Below, piece after piece: positions 24,376 through 33,410 of a stretch of DNA of 44,782 bases. Position numbers and translations under genes: made by a program. The stretch is from DATBRC01 sp036560485. GTDB taxonomy: Bacteria; Pseudomonadota; Gammaproteobacteria; Burkholderiales; Burkholderiaceae_D. The DNA lies in NCBI GenBank assembly GCA_036560485.1, contig DATBRC010000069.1, forward strand, positions 1 to 44,782, given 5' to 3'. The notes under the pieces were generated by a model, which saw only the letters and a list, made by a program, of their open reading frames with translations, was not told the origin of the DNA and made no database searches. Within the stretch, counting starts at the first letter, position 1, and each line of letters opens with the position of its first letter.

Positions 24376-25506
24376 CTACATGTTTAACGTAAATTCGGTG
24401 AAGGTCGCGCCTTCTTCCTCTTTCGGCAATTCTGGTTCCTGTGTTTTGCCGCCCGCATTATTGATCAACCAGTAAAGATTGGTTGCCGAGTCTGCGTTCG
24501 CCAGTGCATTTTCCTGGGTTACCAAGCCCTCATTGATCAGGTTCATCAAAGCCTGTTCAAAAGTTTGCGATCCTGGCGACATGCTCTTCTCGATCGCTTC
24601 CTTGATCTGGCTGATGTTGCCTTGCTCAATCAATTCCGAAACGTGGCGTGTGTTCAATAACACTTCAACTGCCGGTGTACGCCCGCCATTGGTAGATGGA
24701 ACAAGACGTTGTGACACGACAGCACTGATAGTAGAGGCCAAATCCGACAACATTGCGTCGCGTGTTTCAATCGGGAAGAAACTGATGATACGGTTCAACG
24801 CGCGATAGCTGTTATTTGCATGCAGGGTTGTCACGACCAAGTGGCCGGATTGCGCATAAGCGAGCGCGGCTTGCATCGTATCCTTGTCACGGATCTCCCC
24901 GATCAGAATGCAATCGGGCGCTTGACGCAACGCGTTTTTCAGGGCGACTGTCAGCGAGTCGGCATCCACGCCGATTTCGCGCTGATTCACAATCGATTTT
25001 TTATTTCTGAACAAAAATTCGACGGGATCTTCCAGCGTCAGAATATGTCCTGCCATCATTTCATTGCGATGGTCCAGCATCGACGCAATCGTGGTTGACT
25101 TGCCTGAACCGGTCGCACCCACAACAAGAATCAATCCGCGTTTCTGTTTGATGATCTCCATCAAAATAGGAGGCAAGTGCAGATCTTCAAATTTCGGAAT
25201 GATGACCGGGATGTAGCGCAACACAGCTGATACGCTGCCGCGCTGACGGAATGCCGATAAACGGAAACTGCCGATGCCAGCAACCGGTATCCCCATATTC
25301 AGCTCATTGGTTTTTTCCAGTTCCTTGATTTTTTCAAGCGGTACGACTTCGCCGAGCAACGCCATGATGGTCGCTTGATCCATTTTCTGCTGATTGATCG
25401 GTACCAGATTGCCGTTGATCTTCAGCTGGATCGGCGAATTGATTGCCAGGAACATGTCCGAAGCTTCTTTTTCTTTCATCAGCGCAAACAAGCGATCCAT
25501 TGCCAT
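24376..25506 (-). CDS. pilU: PilU-type twitching-motility retraction ATPase
   Basis: A 376-residue secretion ATPase. The N-terminal PAS-like half contains ASDMFLAINSPIQLKINGNL, and the RecA-like domain has Walker A GATGSGKST (130-138), the Asp-box LEDPVEFLF, and Walker B ILIGEIRD (200-207). A His box with ALAYAQSGHLVVTTLHANN follows. Length and C-terminal extension (ending GATFTEFTLNM) fit PilU rather than PilT. It powers or assists type IV pilus retraction at the inner membrane, usually in concert with PilT. No other pilus gene is in the window; here it leads a unit with yffB and dapE. AGGGG, 8 bases upstream, supports the start. Confidence 0.88.
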   Translation of the reverse strand: MAMDRLFALMKEKEASDMFLAINSPIQLKINGNLVPINQQKMDQATIMALLGEVVPLEKIKELEKTNELNMGIPVAGIGSFRLSAFRQRGSVSAVLRYIPVIIPKFEDLHLPPILMEIIKQKRGLILVVGATGSGKSTTIASMLDHRNEMMAGHILTLEDPVEFLFRNKKSIVNQREIGVDADSLTVALKNALRQAPDCILIGEIRDKDTMQAALAYAQSGHLVVTTLHANNSYRALNRIISFFPIETRDAMLSDLASTISAVVSQRLVPSTNGGRTPAVEVLLNTRHVSELIEQGNISQIKEAIEKSMSPGSQTFEQALMNLINEGLVTQENALANADSATNLYWLINNAGGKTQEPELPKEEEGATFTEFTLNM

Positions 25507-25557
25507 GGCGTACCCCTATCGAGTTTATTTAATTCGTGACAGCGAATTAAATCTGTT

Positions 25558-25594
25558 CTCACCCTCTACCTCTGGGAGAGGGCTGGGGTGAGGG
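25558..25594. repeat. REP-like palindrome between dapD and pilU
   Basis: The sequence CTCACCCTCTACCTCTGGGAGAGGGCTGGGGTGAGGG type (shown here only by its ends CTCACCCTC and GGGGTGAGGG) is an imperfect palindrome of 37 bp and a very common dispersed repeat in proteobacteria. It lies in the 186-base gap separating dapC-dapD from pilU-yffB-dapE and may end or attenuate the dapD transcript. Confidence 0.6.
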
Positions 25595-25692
25595 ATTGAG
25601 CGTTCAACTGTCATTCTTAATATATAACGCTCAATAATCTAACTGAACAGCGAAAATCAAAATGGAACCGAGCAACATAAATAAATGTTTGC

Positions 25693-26517
25693 TTATGCGT
25701 CGCGCAACAATTCGTTGATGCCGGTCGTGGCGCGAGTTTTTGCATCAACGCGTTTCACGATCACTGCGCAATACGTGCTGTATTTGCCATCGCCCTTCAA
25801 CAAGTTGCCGGATACGACAACCGATCCGGCAGGAATACGGCCATAACTGACAGTGTCCGCTGCACGGTCATAAATCGGTGTCGATTGACCGATATACACA
25901 CCCATCGAAATCACGGAATTTTCTTCAACGATCACGCCTTCGACAATTTCGGAACGTGCGCCGATAAAGCAATTGTCTTCAATGATGGTCGGGCTGGCTT
26001 GCATTGGCTCCAATACGCCGCCTATGCCGACGCCGCCGGACAGGTGAACATGCTTGCCGATCTGCGCGCAGGAACCGACTGACGCCCAGGTGTCGACCAT
26101 CGTGCCTTCATCGACGTATCCGCCGATATTAACGAAGGAGGGCATCAGCACCACGTTTTTACCAATGAAGCTGCCGCGACGTACGACCGCACCCGGTACC
26201 ACGCGGAATCCGCCTTTGGCGAAATCTGCTGCACTGTAATTGGCAAACTTGGTTGGCACCTTGTCGTAGAACTGCAAAGGACCGGCAGAAGTAGGCACAT
26301 TGTCTTCCAGGCGGAACGACAACAACACCGCTTTCTTGATCCATTGATTGACAACCCATGCGCCGCTGTCTTTTTGCGCAACGCGCATCGTGCCTTGATT
26401 TAATTGTTCAAGAACGTGTGCGACAGCTTCGCGCAGTTCTGCCGGGGCAGTTTTTGGTGAAAAGCCGGCGCGATCTTCCCATGCTTGGTCTATCAGTTTT
26501 TGCAATTGTTGAGTCAT
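25693..26517 (-). CDS. dapD: Tetrahydrodipicolinate N-succinyltransferase DapD
   Basis: A 274-residue left-handed beta-helix acyltransferase. Hexapeptide-like repeats run through VVPGAVVRRGSFIGKNVVLMPSF, NIGGYVDEGTMVDTWASVGSC, HLSGGVGIGGVLEP and ENSVISMGVYIGQSTPIYDR. It transfers succinate from succinyl-CoA to tetrahydrodipicolinate, the step just before DapC. Length equals E. coli DapD. The upstream dapC gene ends 49 bases before it, suggesting one transcript. Confidence 0.96.
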   Translation of the reverse strand: MTQQLQKLIDQAWEDRAGFSPKTAPAELREAVAHVLEQLNQGTMRVAQKDSGAWVVNQWIKKAVLLSFRLEDNVPTSAGPLQFYDKVPTKFANYSAADFAKGGFRVVPGAVVRRGSFIGKNVVLMPSFVNIGGYVDEGTMVDTWASVGSCAQIGKHVHLSGGVGIGGVLEPMQASPTIIEDNCFIGARSEIVEGVIVEENSVISMGVYIGQSTPIYDRAADTVSYGRIPAGSVVVSGNLLKGDGKYSTYCAVIVKRVDAKTRATTGINELLRDA

Positions 26518-26566
26518 CTTGATGGTTCGGTTGGTTAAGTGAGATAGGTATACTTATTTGTGTAAT

Positions 26567-27772
26567 TTATTTGCGTAATTTCTTTGTGAATTCGACGATA
26601 CGCTTCGCAGCTTCCAGGCATTCATCGACTTCCGCGACCAGCGCCATACGGATGCGGTTTTGCCCCGGATTGATGCCATGCGCTTCGCGCGCCAGATAGC
26701 TTCCTGGCAATACTGTCACATTATATTCGGCATAGAGACGTTTGGCATATTCAATATCGGAAATGGGCGCGTGTTTGTCGACTTTCGCCCATAGGTAAAA
26801 ACCGGCATCAGGCAAGGAAACATCTAATACTTCTTGCAACATTGGAGTGATTTGGCTGAATTTTTCGACATATTTGGCACGGTTTTCGGCGACATGTGCT
26901 TCATCGTTCCATGCGACGATTGAAGCAGCCTGAATCGATGGGCTCATCGCGCTGCCGTGGTAAGTCCGATACAACAAGAACTTTTGCATGATCTCGGCAT
27001 CGCCGGCCACAAAACCGGAACGCATACCCGGGACATTGGAGCGTTTCGACAAGCTTGAGAATGCAATCAAACGGCGATAGTCGCTGCGTCCCAATTTATG
27101 TGCGGCTTCCAGACCGCCGAGCGGCGCTTCCGTCTTGAAGTAAATTTCCGAATAACATTCATCCGCCGCAATCACGAACCCATAGCGATCGGACAGGTCA
27201 AACAGTTCTTTCCAGTCTTCCAGTGACAGCACTGCGCCGGTTGGATTGCCAGGCGAGCAGATATACAGCAATTGCACGCGCGACCAGACGTCTGCGGCAA
27301 TACTTTTGAAGTCTGGTGCGAAATTGCGCGCAGGATCGGAATTGGCGAAGTAGGGCGTGGCACCAGCTAAATACGCTGCACCTTCATAAATTTGGTAAAA
27401 CGGATTCGGGCAGAGTACCAATGCACCGGGGATCGGATCGATCAGTGTTTGCGCAAGCGCGAACAATGCTTCCCGTGAACCGTTAACAGGCAGAATCTGC
27501 GTTGCCGGATTCAATGCCGGCAATCCGTAACGCTTTTCCAGCCATGAAGCGATCGTTGCGCGCAAAGCGTCGGAACCGGCTGTTGTCGGATAATTTGCCA
27601 AACCATTTAAATTGTCCGACAACGCTTGTTGTATGAATTTCGGTGTCGGATGTTTCGGTTCACCAATGCCAAGACTGATGGCCTTGTATGCGGGATTCGG
27701 TGTTATTCCGGAAAAAAGCTGACGCAATTTTTCAAAGGGATACGGCTGTAATTTTGATAGAAGTGGATTCAC
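26567..27772 (-). CDS. dapC: Succinyldiaminopimelate transaminase DapC
   Basis: A 401-residue class I/II PLP aminotransferase. Lys243 in SSLSKRSNVPGMRSGF binds PLP, Asn176 is in SPGNPTGAV and Asp204 in IAADECYSEIYF. The start MNPLLSKLQPYPFEKLRQLF and the KRSNVPGMRSG signature are typical of the proteobacterial DapC group. It converts N-succinyl-2-amino-6-ketopimelate and glutamate to succinyl-DAP. With dapD and dapE nearby, the assignment by context is strong. It diverges from smc. Confidence 0.93.
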   Translation of the reverse strand: MNPLLSKLQPYPFEKLRQLFSGITPNPAYKAISLGIGEPKHPTPKFIQQALSDNLNGLANYPTTAGSDALRATIASWLEKRYGLPALNPATQILPVNGSREALFALAQTLIDPIPGALVLCPNPFYQIYEGAAYLAGATPYFANSDPARNFAPDFKSIAADVWSRVQLLYICSPGNPTGAVLSLEDWKELFDLSDRYGFVIAADECYSEIYFKTEAPLGGLEAAHKLGRSDYRRLIAFSSLSKRSNVPGMRSGFVAGDAEIMQKFLLYRTYHGSAMSPSIQAASIVAWNDEAHVAENRAKYVEKFSQITPMLQEVLDVSLPDAGFYLWAKVDKHAPISDIEYAKRLYAEYNVTVLPGSYLAREAHGINPGQNRIRMALVAEVDECLEAAKRIVEFTKKLRK

Positions 27773-27992
27773 GTGATTTGTGGCAAAAATGACTATATAA
27801 AATTCGTCACATTATACCGTTGCGCCTGCAAATCACGTGTTGCACCTTTACTCTGCGGAAAATGCCTGAAATGGCGACCTGAAATGATATGATAAGCCCC
27901 TTTTATGGGGTGCCGGACGACACTTTTTTGTCAGTTTGGCATGCAGACCAAACCCCTTTTATACCCTGCTTACTCTAAGAACTGTTGATAAC

Positions 27993-30900
27993 GTGCGCTT
28001 AACATCCATTAAATTATCGGGATTCAAATCTTTCGTTGATCCCACGAATTTCCAGGTCCCAGGTCAATTGGTCGGCGTTGTCGGCCCTAACGGTTGCGGC
28101 AAATCCAACATCATTGATGCGGTACGTTGGGTTTTGGGCGAGTCCAAGGCCTCCGAATTGCGCGGCGAATCGATGCAGGACGTTATTTTTAACGGCACGA
28201 CGCATCGCAAACCGGCGGGACGCTCTTCCGTTGAACTGATATTCGATAACGCTGAAGGCAAAGCTGCCGGACAGTGGAGCAATTATGCGGAAATTGCCGT
28301 CAAACGCACGTTGACGCGTGACGGCACATCGACCTATTACATTAATAACCAAGCTGTGCGCCGCCGCGACATTCAGGATATTTTCCTCGGCACCGGTTTG
28401 GGACCGCGCGCTTACGCGATCATCGGTCAAGGCATGATTTCGCGCATCATCGAAGCGCGTCCTGAAGAACTGCGTATTTTTCTGGAAGAAGCTGCTGGCG
28501 TTTCCAAATACAAGGAACGTCGCCGGGAAACCGAAAACCGTTTGCAAGACACCCGTGAAAACCTGACTCGCGTTGAAGATATCCTGCGCGAATTGAACTC
28601 AAATCTGGAAAAGCTGGAAGGCCAGGCTGCTGTCGCGAAAAAATTCCACGAACTGCAAGGCGATCAGGAAGAAAAGCAGAAGTTGCTCTGGTTGTTGCGC
28701 AAGAACGAAGCAAAGGCCGAGCAAGAGAAAGTCATACGCGACATCGAAAAAGCGCAGACCGATCTGGAGGAACAAACTGCAAAACTGCGTCATGTCGAAA
28801 CCGAACTCGAACATATGCGTCAGGCGCACTATGGCGCCGGCGACCGCATGCATCAGGCGCAAGGTCATTTGTACCAAACCAATTCTGAAATCGGCAGCCT
28901 CGAAGCGCAAATCAAGTTTGTCATCGAATCGCGCAATCGTTTGCAATCGCAACTCAATTCATTGACTGCGCAACGCGATCAATGGCAACGGCAAGGCACG
29001 CAGTATCAGGATGATCTGGTCGAAGCAGAAATGCATCTGGAAGAGCAGAGCGCACGTGTCGAGCAATCGCAACAAACCCTGCAACAGCAAAACGACAGCC
29101 TGCCGGCGCTGGAACAGGCATGGCGCGAGGCGCAACTCAAGACAACCGAATCACGCGGCAAGATCATGCAGGCTCAGCAGCAGATCGAGCTGGAATCCGC
29201 GCATCAGCGTAATGCTTCGAATATTCTCGCCGGTCTGGCAGTGCGTCGCGAGCGTTTGACGCAAGAGAAAAGCGGCTTGAACATGCCCGACGATACGCAT
29301 CTCACCAATTTGAAAATGCAATTGGAAGAGAAGCAAGCGGCATTGGAAGAAGCAACGCATCAGCTGGAAGAAGCGCAAGAGCAGCAACCCAAGCTGGAAG
29401 AAGAACGTCGCGCTGCGCAAGCACAAGTCAACACCGAAACCGCGAATAACGCGCAACTGGAAGCACGCTTGAGCGCGTTGAAACAGTTGCAGGAAAACGT
29501 GCAATCGCAAGGCAAGGTACAACCCTGGCTCAAGAAGCATGAGTTGAGCGAGTTGCCGCGCCTGTGGCAAAAACTGCACATCGATCAAGGTTGGGAAACC
29601 GCGCTGGAATCTGTATTGCGCGAGCGTACATCTGCACTGGAAATGTCGAACCTGGATTGGGCGAAGGCTTTTTTCAGCGACGCACCACCGGCAAAACTGG
29701 CATTGTTCTCGGCGAATGCAGCCAATGCAACAGCAAATATCGATGCACCGGCAGGCTTGAAGCCATTGCTCAATTTGCTGCAATTGAATGATCCGGGCCT
29801 GCGTGCGCTGCTGCAGGACTGGCTGCATAACGTATTTGTCACGGAAGATACCGCTTCCGCATTTGTCGATCGCGCGAAGCTGCCGGTTGGTGGTTATTTC
29901 GTCACCAAGCAAGGCCACGTAATCAGCAAATCGAGTGTGCGTTTTTATGCATCGGACTCGGAACAGGATGGCATGCTGGGTCGTCAGCAGGAAATCGAAA
30001 ACATCACCAAGCAACTGCGCGCACAACAGATGCTGGCTGACGAAGCGCGTTCACGTTCGGTACGTGCCGATGCAGCGTTGTCGCAAGTGATGCAGCGTTT
30101 GCAGGAAATCCGCCAGCGTGTGAATACGTTGACGCAAGCCGTGCATGGTTTACAGATCGATGTGATGAAATTGTCGGAAGTGCAGGAGCGTTTCAATCAG
30201 CGCAGCTCGCAGATCGTCGCCGACCTGGAAGAGATCTCAACACAAGAGACAGAACAGCAGCAAGTCAAGGCAGAATCGGAAGCGAAGTTCGAGCAACTCG
30301 ATATGGAACTCGCCGAGCTGCAGGAAACACACGAAGATGGTCAGACCGATTATTTGGCGAAGGAACAGCAGCTGAACGATGCCAGAACGCGTTTGCGCGA
30401 TCTGGAACGGGCAGCGCAAGAAGCGCAATTCGCCGAGAAATCCCATCGCAACAAGATCGAAGAATTAAAGCGCAGCATTGCGACCGCATTGGAACAAGCG
30501 GCACAGCTGTTCGCCAACATGCAGCAAGGCCATCTGGAATTGGAAAGCCTGGACGATCAAACCGCACAAGCCGGATTGCAATCGTTGCTGGAAAAACGCT
30601 CCGATCAAGAACGTGCATTGGCCGATGCACGTCATGAACTGGATCAGCTCACGCAAAAATTGCGTCACCACGAAGAAGCGCGCATGCAAGCGGAACGCAG
30701 TTTGCAACCGCAACGCGACAAGATCACCGAACTGCAATTAAAAGAGCAGGCAGCGCGCATGAATCAGGAACAATATTCACAAGCACTGGTCGAAACAAAC
30801 GCAGACGAAGCCGCATTGGCCGAGAAGATCAACCCCGACATGCGCCCGTCGTATTTGCAAGGTGAAGTGACACGGTTGACCAATGCGATTGCTGCATTGG

Positions 30901-31523
30901 GCGCGGTCAACCTGGCAGCGTTGGATGAGTTGGCGCAAGCGTCGGAACGCAAAAACTTCCTTGATGCGCAAAATGCCGATTTGACCGAAGCGATCAATAC
31001 CTTGCAAGATGCGATACACAAGATCGACAAGGAAACACGCGATCTGTTGCAAGATACTTTCGATAAGGTGAATCACCATTTCGCAGAATTGTTCCCGATT
31101 CTGTTTGGTGGCGGTCAAGCAAAGTTGATTATGACGGGTGATGAGATTCTGGATTCAGGTGTACAAGTGATGGCACAGCCGCCGGGCAAGAAGAATGCGA
31201 CGATCCACCTGTTGTCAGGTGGTGAGAAGGCATTGACTGCGACTGCGTTGGTGTTCTCGATGTTCCAATTGAATCCGGCACCGTTCTGTCTGCTGGATGA
31301 GGTTGACGCACCGCTGGATGATGCGAATACCGAACGCTTCTGCAACATGGTCAAGCGCATGTCATCGCATACACAATTCCTGTTCATTTCGCATAACAAG
31401 ATTGCGATGGAAATGGCACAGCAATTAATTGGCGTGACGATGCAAGAGCAGGGCGTGTCACGCATCGTGGCTGTCGATATGGAATCTGCTGCAAGCTTTG
31501 CAGCAGAAGCGCAGGCAGCTTAG
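27993..31523 (+). CDS. smc: Chromosome-partition ATPase SMC
   Basis: 1176 residues from the GTG at 27993, which gives the conserved N-terminus VRLTSIKLSGFKSF; the frame is open further upstream but that part is not SMC-like. Walker A GPNGCGKSN is at 31-39. Long coiled coils (very Gln/Glu/Lys/Ala-rich) span about 170-500 and 670-1000, with a hinge between about 505 and 650. The C-terminal head has the signature LLSGGEKALTA (near 1074) and Walker B CLLDEVDAPLDD (near 1100). SMC dimers with ScpA/ScpB organise and segregate the chromosome. It ends immediately before a palindromic element. Confidence 0.96.
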   Translation: MRLTSIKLSGFKSFVDPTNFQVPGQLVGVVGPNGCGKSNIIDAVRWVLGESKASELRGESMQDVIFNGTTHRKPAGRSSVELIFDNAEGKAAGQWSNYAEIAVKRTLTRDGTSTYYINNQAVRRRDIQDIFLGTGLGPRAYAIIGQGMISRIIEARPEELRIFLEEAAGVSKYKERRRETENRLQDTRENLTRVEDILRELNSNLEKLEGQAAVAKKFHELQGDQEEKQKLLWLLRKNEAKAEQEKVIRDIEKAQTDLEEQTAKLRHVETELEHMRQAHYGAGDRMHQAQGHLYQTNSEIGSLEAQIKFVIESRNRLQSQLNSLTAQRDQWQRQGTQYQDDLVEAEMHLEEQSARVEQSQQTLQQQNDSLPALEQAWREAQLKTTESRGKIMQAQQQIELESAHQRNASNILAGLAVRRERLTQEKSGLNMPDDTHLTNLKMQLEEKQAALEEATHQLEEAQEQQPKLEEERRAAQAQVNTETANNAQLEARLSALKQLQENVQSQGKVQPWLKKHELSELPRLWQKLHIDQGWETALESVLRERTSALEMSNLDWAKAFFSDAPPAKLALFSANAANATANIDAPAGLKPLLNLLQLNDPGLRALLQDWLHNVFVTEDTASAFVDRAKLPVGGYFVTKQGHVISKSSVRFYASDSEQDGMLGRQQEIENITKQLRAQQMLADEARSRSVRADAALSQVMQRLQEIRQRVNTLTQAVHGLQIDVMKLSEVQERFNQRSSQIVADLEEISTQETEQQQVKAESEAKFEQLDMELAELQETHEDGQTDYLAKEQQLNDARTRLRDLERAAQEAQFAEKSHRNKIEELKRSIATALEQAAQLFANMQQGHLELESLDDQTAQAGLQSLLEKRSDQERALADARHELDQLTQKLRHHEEARMQAERSLQPQRDKITELQLKEQAARMNQEQYSQALVETNADEAALAEKINPDMRPSYLQGEVTRLTNAIAALGAVNLAALDELAQASERKNFLDAQNADLTEAINTLQDAIHKIDKETRDLLQDTFDKVNHHFAELFPILFGGGQAKLIMTGDEILDSGVQVMAQPPGKKNATIHLLSGGEKALTATALVFSMFQLNPAPFCLLDEVDAPLDDANTERFCNMVKRMSSHTQFLFISHNKIAMEMAQQLIGVTMQEQGVSRIVAVDMESAASFAAEAQAA

Positions 31524-31680
31524 TGTAGTGATTTACTCTTGATGGAATAAATAAAAGTGATGGATTTTCGTGTCAGACTAGGCGCAAACCACAGCGATAG
31601 CTGGCCTATCGCGAGGATTTGCAACAACGTATGGCGCGAAAAGACTCACTTTTATGTTCCGCCAAGAGTGAAGCGCTACA
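31524..31680. mobile_element. 157-bp palindromic MITE-like element
   Basis: The element starts at the base after the smc stop. Its ends are imperfect inverted repeats: TGTAGTGATTTACTCTTG at the left, and at the right a sequence whose reverse complement is TGTAGCGCTTCACTCTTG. The match continues inwards (GATGGAA with GGCGGAA, AAAAGTGA with AAAAGTGA, TTTTCG with TTTTCG, and later GCGATAG in both orientations). It can fold almost completely on itself and encodes nothing credible. The structure fits a non-autonomous miniature transposon or a large transcription-stopping hairpin. Confidence 0.55.
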
Positions 31681-31695
31681 CTGATATGACGTTGA

Positions 31696-31872
31696 TTATT
31701 GATAGAGTCGTTCGGATCGCGCTATCGCAGCCTGCTTCTGGTAGTAAGAGGCATTTTGTTGCGCTTCACGCGCGCGCTCTTCTTCTACGTCGGCGCAGAT
31801 CAGATAATGATCTTCGGCGCGTTGCAGCCACCAGTGGCGGATATTACGAAAGATCGGACCAATTGATAACAT
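31696..31872 (-). CDS. Small hypothetical protein
   Basis: 58 residues from the ATG at 31872, chosen because GGAG lies 8 bases upstream; an ATG at 31914 would add 14 residues without a ribosome-binding site. The sequence is amphipathic and charged (IFRNIRHWWLQRAEDHYLICADVEEERAREAQQNASYYQKQ). Two aromatic residues sit in the first helix and there is no membrane segment. I do not recognise a family. It stands alone, convergent with smc across the palindromic element. Confidence 0.5.
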   Translation of the reverse strand: MLSIGPIFRNIRHWWLQRAEDHYLICADVEEERAREAQQNASYYQKQAAIARSERLYQ

Positions 31873-32309
31873 GGTTAGCTCCCGCAGTTTGTAGTCATTG
31901 ACGTTTTCAGGCATAACTCAATTGCTTTCCTGGTTATGGCAATGCATGAAGTGAGATCGAATTACATGCAGTACCGGTTTTCAATTAAAAATTTATTTAA
32001 TCTGATCAAGGTTGTAATTAGTGCTGCGCCTGTCGATGCCTTATTACATTAGTTGGAATTTTATTATCATTTGCAATTTATATTTTGACACGCATCAATG
32101 TTGCAGTTTTTAGTGTAAAAGTGCCTGATAAATGGCTTCCGGCAAGTAGCGTCCATGCGAACAATACGAACCGTGAGGCAAGGAAAAGCAAACTGTCAGA
32201 AGTATTTTTTAGTGCTTTATTTAGGTGCACTAAATATCGATTCATTTCATTGTTAAGTGCGTGCATAGTTGCGCGAAGCGCGAATCATCACTCCTGAGGT
32301 GCAAGTGGT
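31873..32309. other. Intergenic region before zipA
   Basis: 437 AT-rich bases between the small minus-strand gene and zipA. A short perfect GCGCGAAGCGCG hairpin lies about 35 bases before the zipA start. I see no convincing gene; the region should hold the promoters for both flanking units. Confidence 0.35.
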
Positions 32310-33410
32310 ATGACAGACTTACAAGCAAGCCTGATTGTTATTGGTGGCGCGATCGTAGTAGGCGTGATGGCCTTTAACAAATGGCAGGAACACAAAGCAA
32401 AAAAAAGTGTGGAACGTGCTTTTTCTACTGGACAAGATGACGTTCTGATGACGTCTTCTTCAGCGACTTCTTTTGACGAGCAAAGACAAGAGCCTATATT
32501 TGCCGATGTACATGGCAACACTTCTGCCGTGCAACGCGAAACACAAGCTCAGCATTCCGATTTTCAAGATAGCGATTCGCAATCTTATTCGTCTGCTTTT
32601 TTGGAAGCAGTGCCTAAAGAGTTGCCTGTCGATTCTTTGGTCGATTGCATTATTCCGATCGCATTAGAAGGTCCCGTACGTGGCGAGAAAATTATTTTGC
32701 CTTTGCAGAATTTGCGCCATGTAGGAAACAAGCCGGTTCACTTCATTGGTCAGCGCGAAGATGGCGGGTGGGAACCAATTGCGCACGGTGCTGTTTATAT
32801 CGCGTTGCAGGCAGGCGTGCAATTGGCCAACCGCAGTAGCGCGTTGAACGAATTGGAATATTCAGAACTGGTAACGCGCTTACGGCAAATCACGGACGAC
32901 ATCGGCGCTGAAGCCGATATTCCCGATATGACTACCGTTATGGTTTCTTCACGCGCGATGCATCAGTTCGTTACCGAATACGACGCCAAACTTAGCGTCA
33001 ACATTCATTCAAATGGCGCACCATGGGCGATCAGCACGTTGTTGTCCGCATTGGAGCGGCATGGATTCGATTTGCGCCCGGACGGTAACTTGGTGATGGC
33101 CGATGGCGAGGGCGGCATCTTGTATTCGTTGTCTACCAACGTAACATTGGCAGCCGATACCACATCGATTTTGACTTTGCTGCTGGATGTGGCATGCGTT
33201 GCGCAATCTCGCGATGGATTTGGTTCGATGATTGGTTGCGCCAAGATGCTGGCATCAAGATTGGATGGCAAGGTCGTCGACGATGGTGACCTGCCTTTGA
33301 CCGATGAAGCGATCGGCGCGATTGCGCAGCAAGTCGCGGCCTTCTATCGAGACATGGAATCTGCTGAAATTCCTGCCGGTTCGAATCGAGCTCTGCGTCT
33401 GTTCAGCTAA
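32310..33410 (+). CDS. zipA: ZipA-like FtsZ-binding division protein
   Basis: A 366-residue protein with an N-terminal membrane anchor (LIVIGGAIVVGVMAF, residues about 8-22), a short basic stretch, a low-complexity polar linker to about residue 110, and a C-terminal FtsZ-binding-type domain. That domain contains GPVRGEKIILPLQNLRHVGNKPVHFIG, VQLANRSSALNELEYSELV and a later VACVAQSRDGFGSMIGCAKMLASRLDG. ZipA tethers the Z-ring to the inner membrane. Sequence conservation in betaproteobacteria is low, but the layout and the overlap with ligA, as in E. coli zipA-ligA, support the call. The stop overlaps the ligA start by one base. Confidence 0.82.
   Translation: MTDLQASLIVIGGAIVVGVMAFNKWQEHKAKKSVERAFSTGQDDVLMTSSSATSFDEQRQEPIFADVHGNTSAVQRETQAQHSDFQDSDSQSYSSAFLEAVPKELPVDSLVDCIIPIALEGPVRGEKIILPLQNLRHVGNKPVHFIGQREDGGWEPIAHGAVYIALQAGVQLANRSSALNELEYSELVTRLRQITDDIGAEADIPDMTTVMVSSRAMHQFVTEYDAKLSVNIHSNGAPWAISTLLSALERHGFDLRPDGNLVMADGEGGILYSLSTNVTLAADTTSILTLLLDVACVAQSRDGFGSMIGCAKMLASRLDGKVVDDGDLPLTDEAIGAIAQQVAAFYRDMESAEIPAGSNRALRLFS

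Noticed and set aside
29151..30026. 291-codon minus-strand frame opposite smc
   Set aside because: Shadow of the Gln/Ala-rich coiled-coil coding region.
31557..31901. 114-codon plus-strand frame
   Set aside because: It spans the palindromic element and overlaps the better-supported small minus-strand gene.
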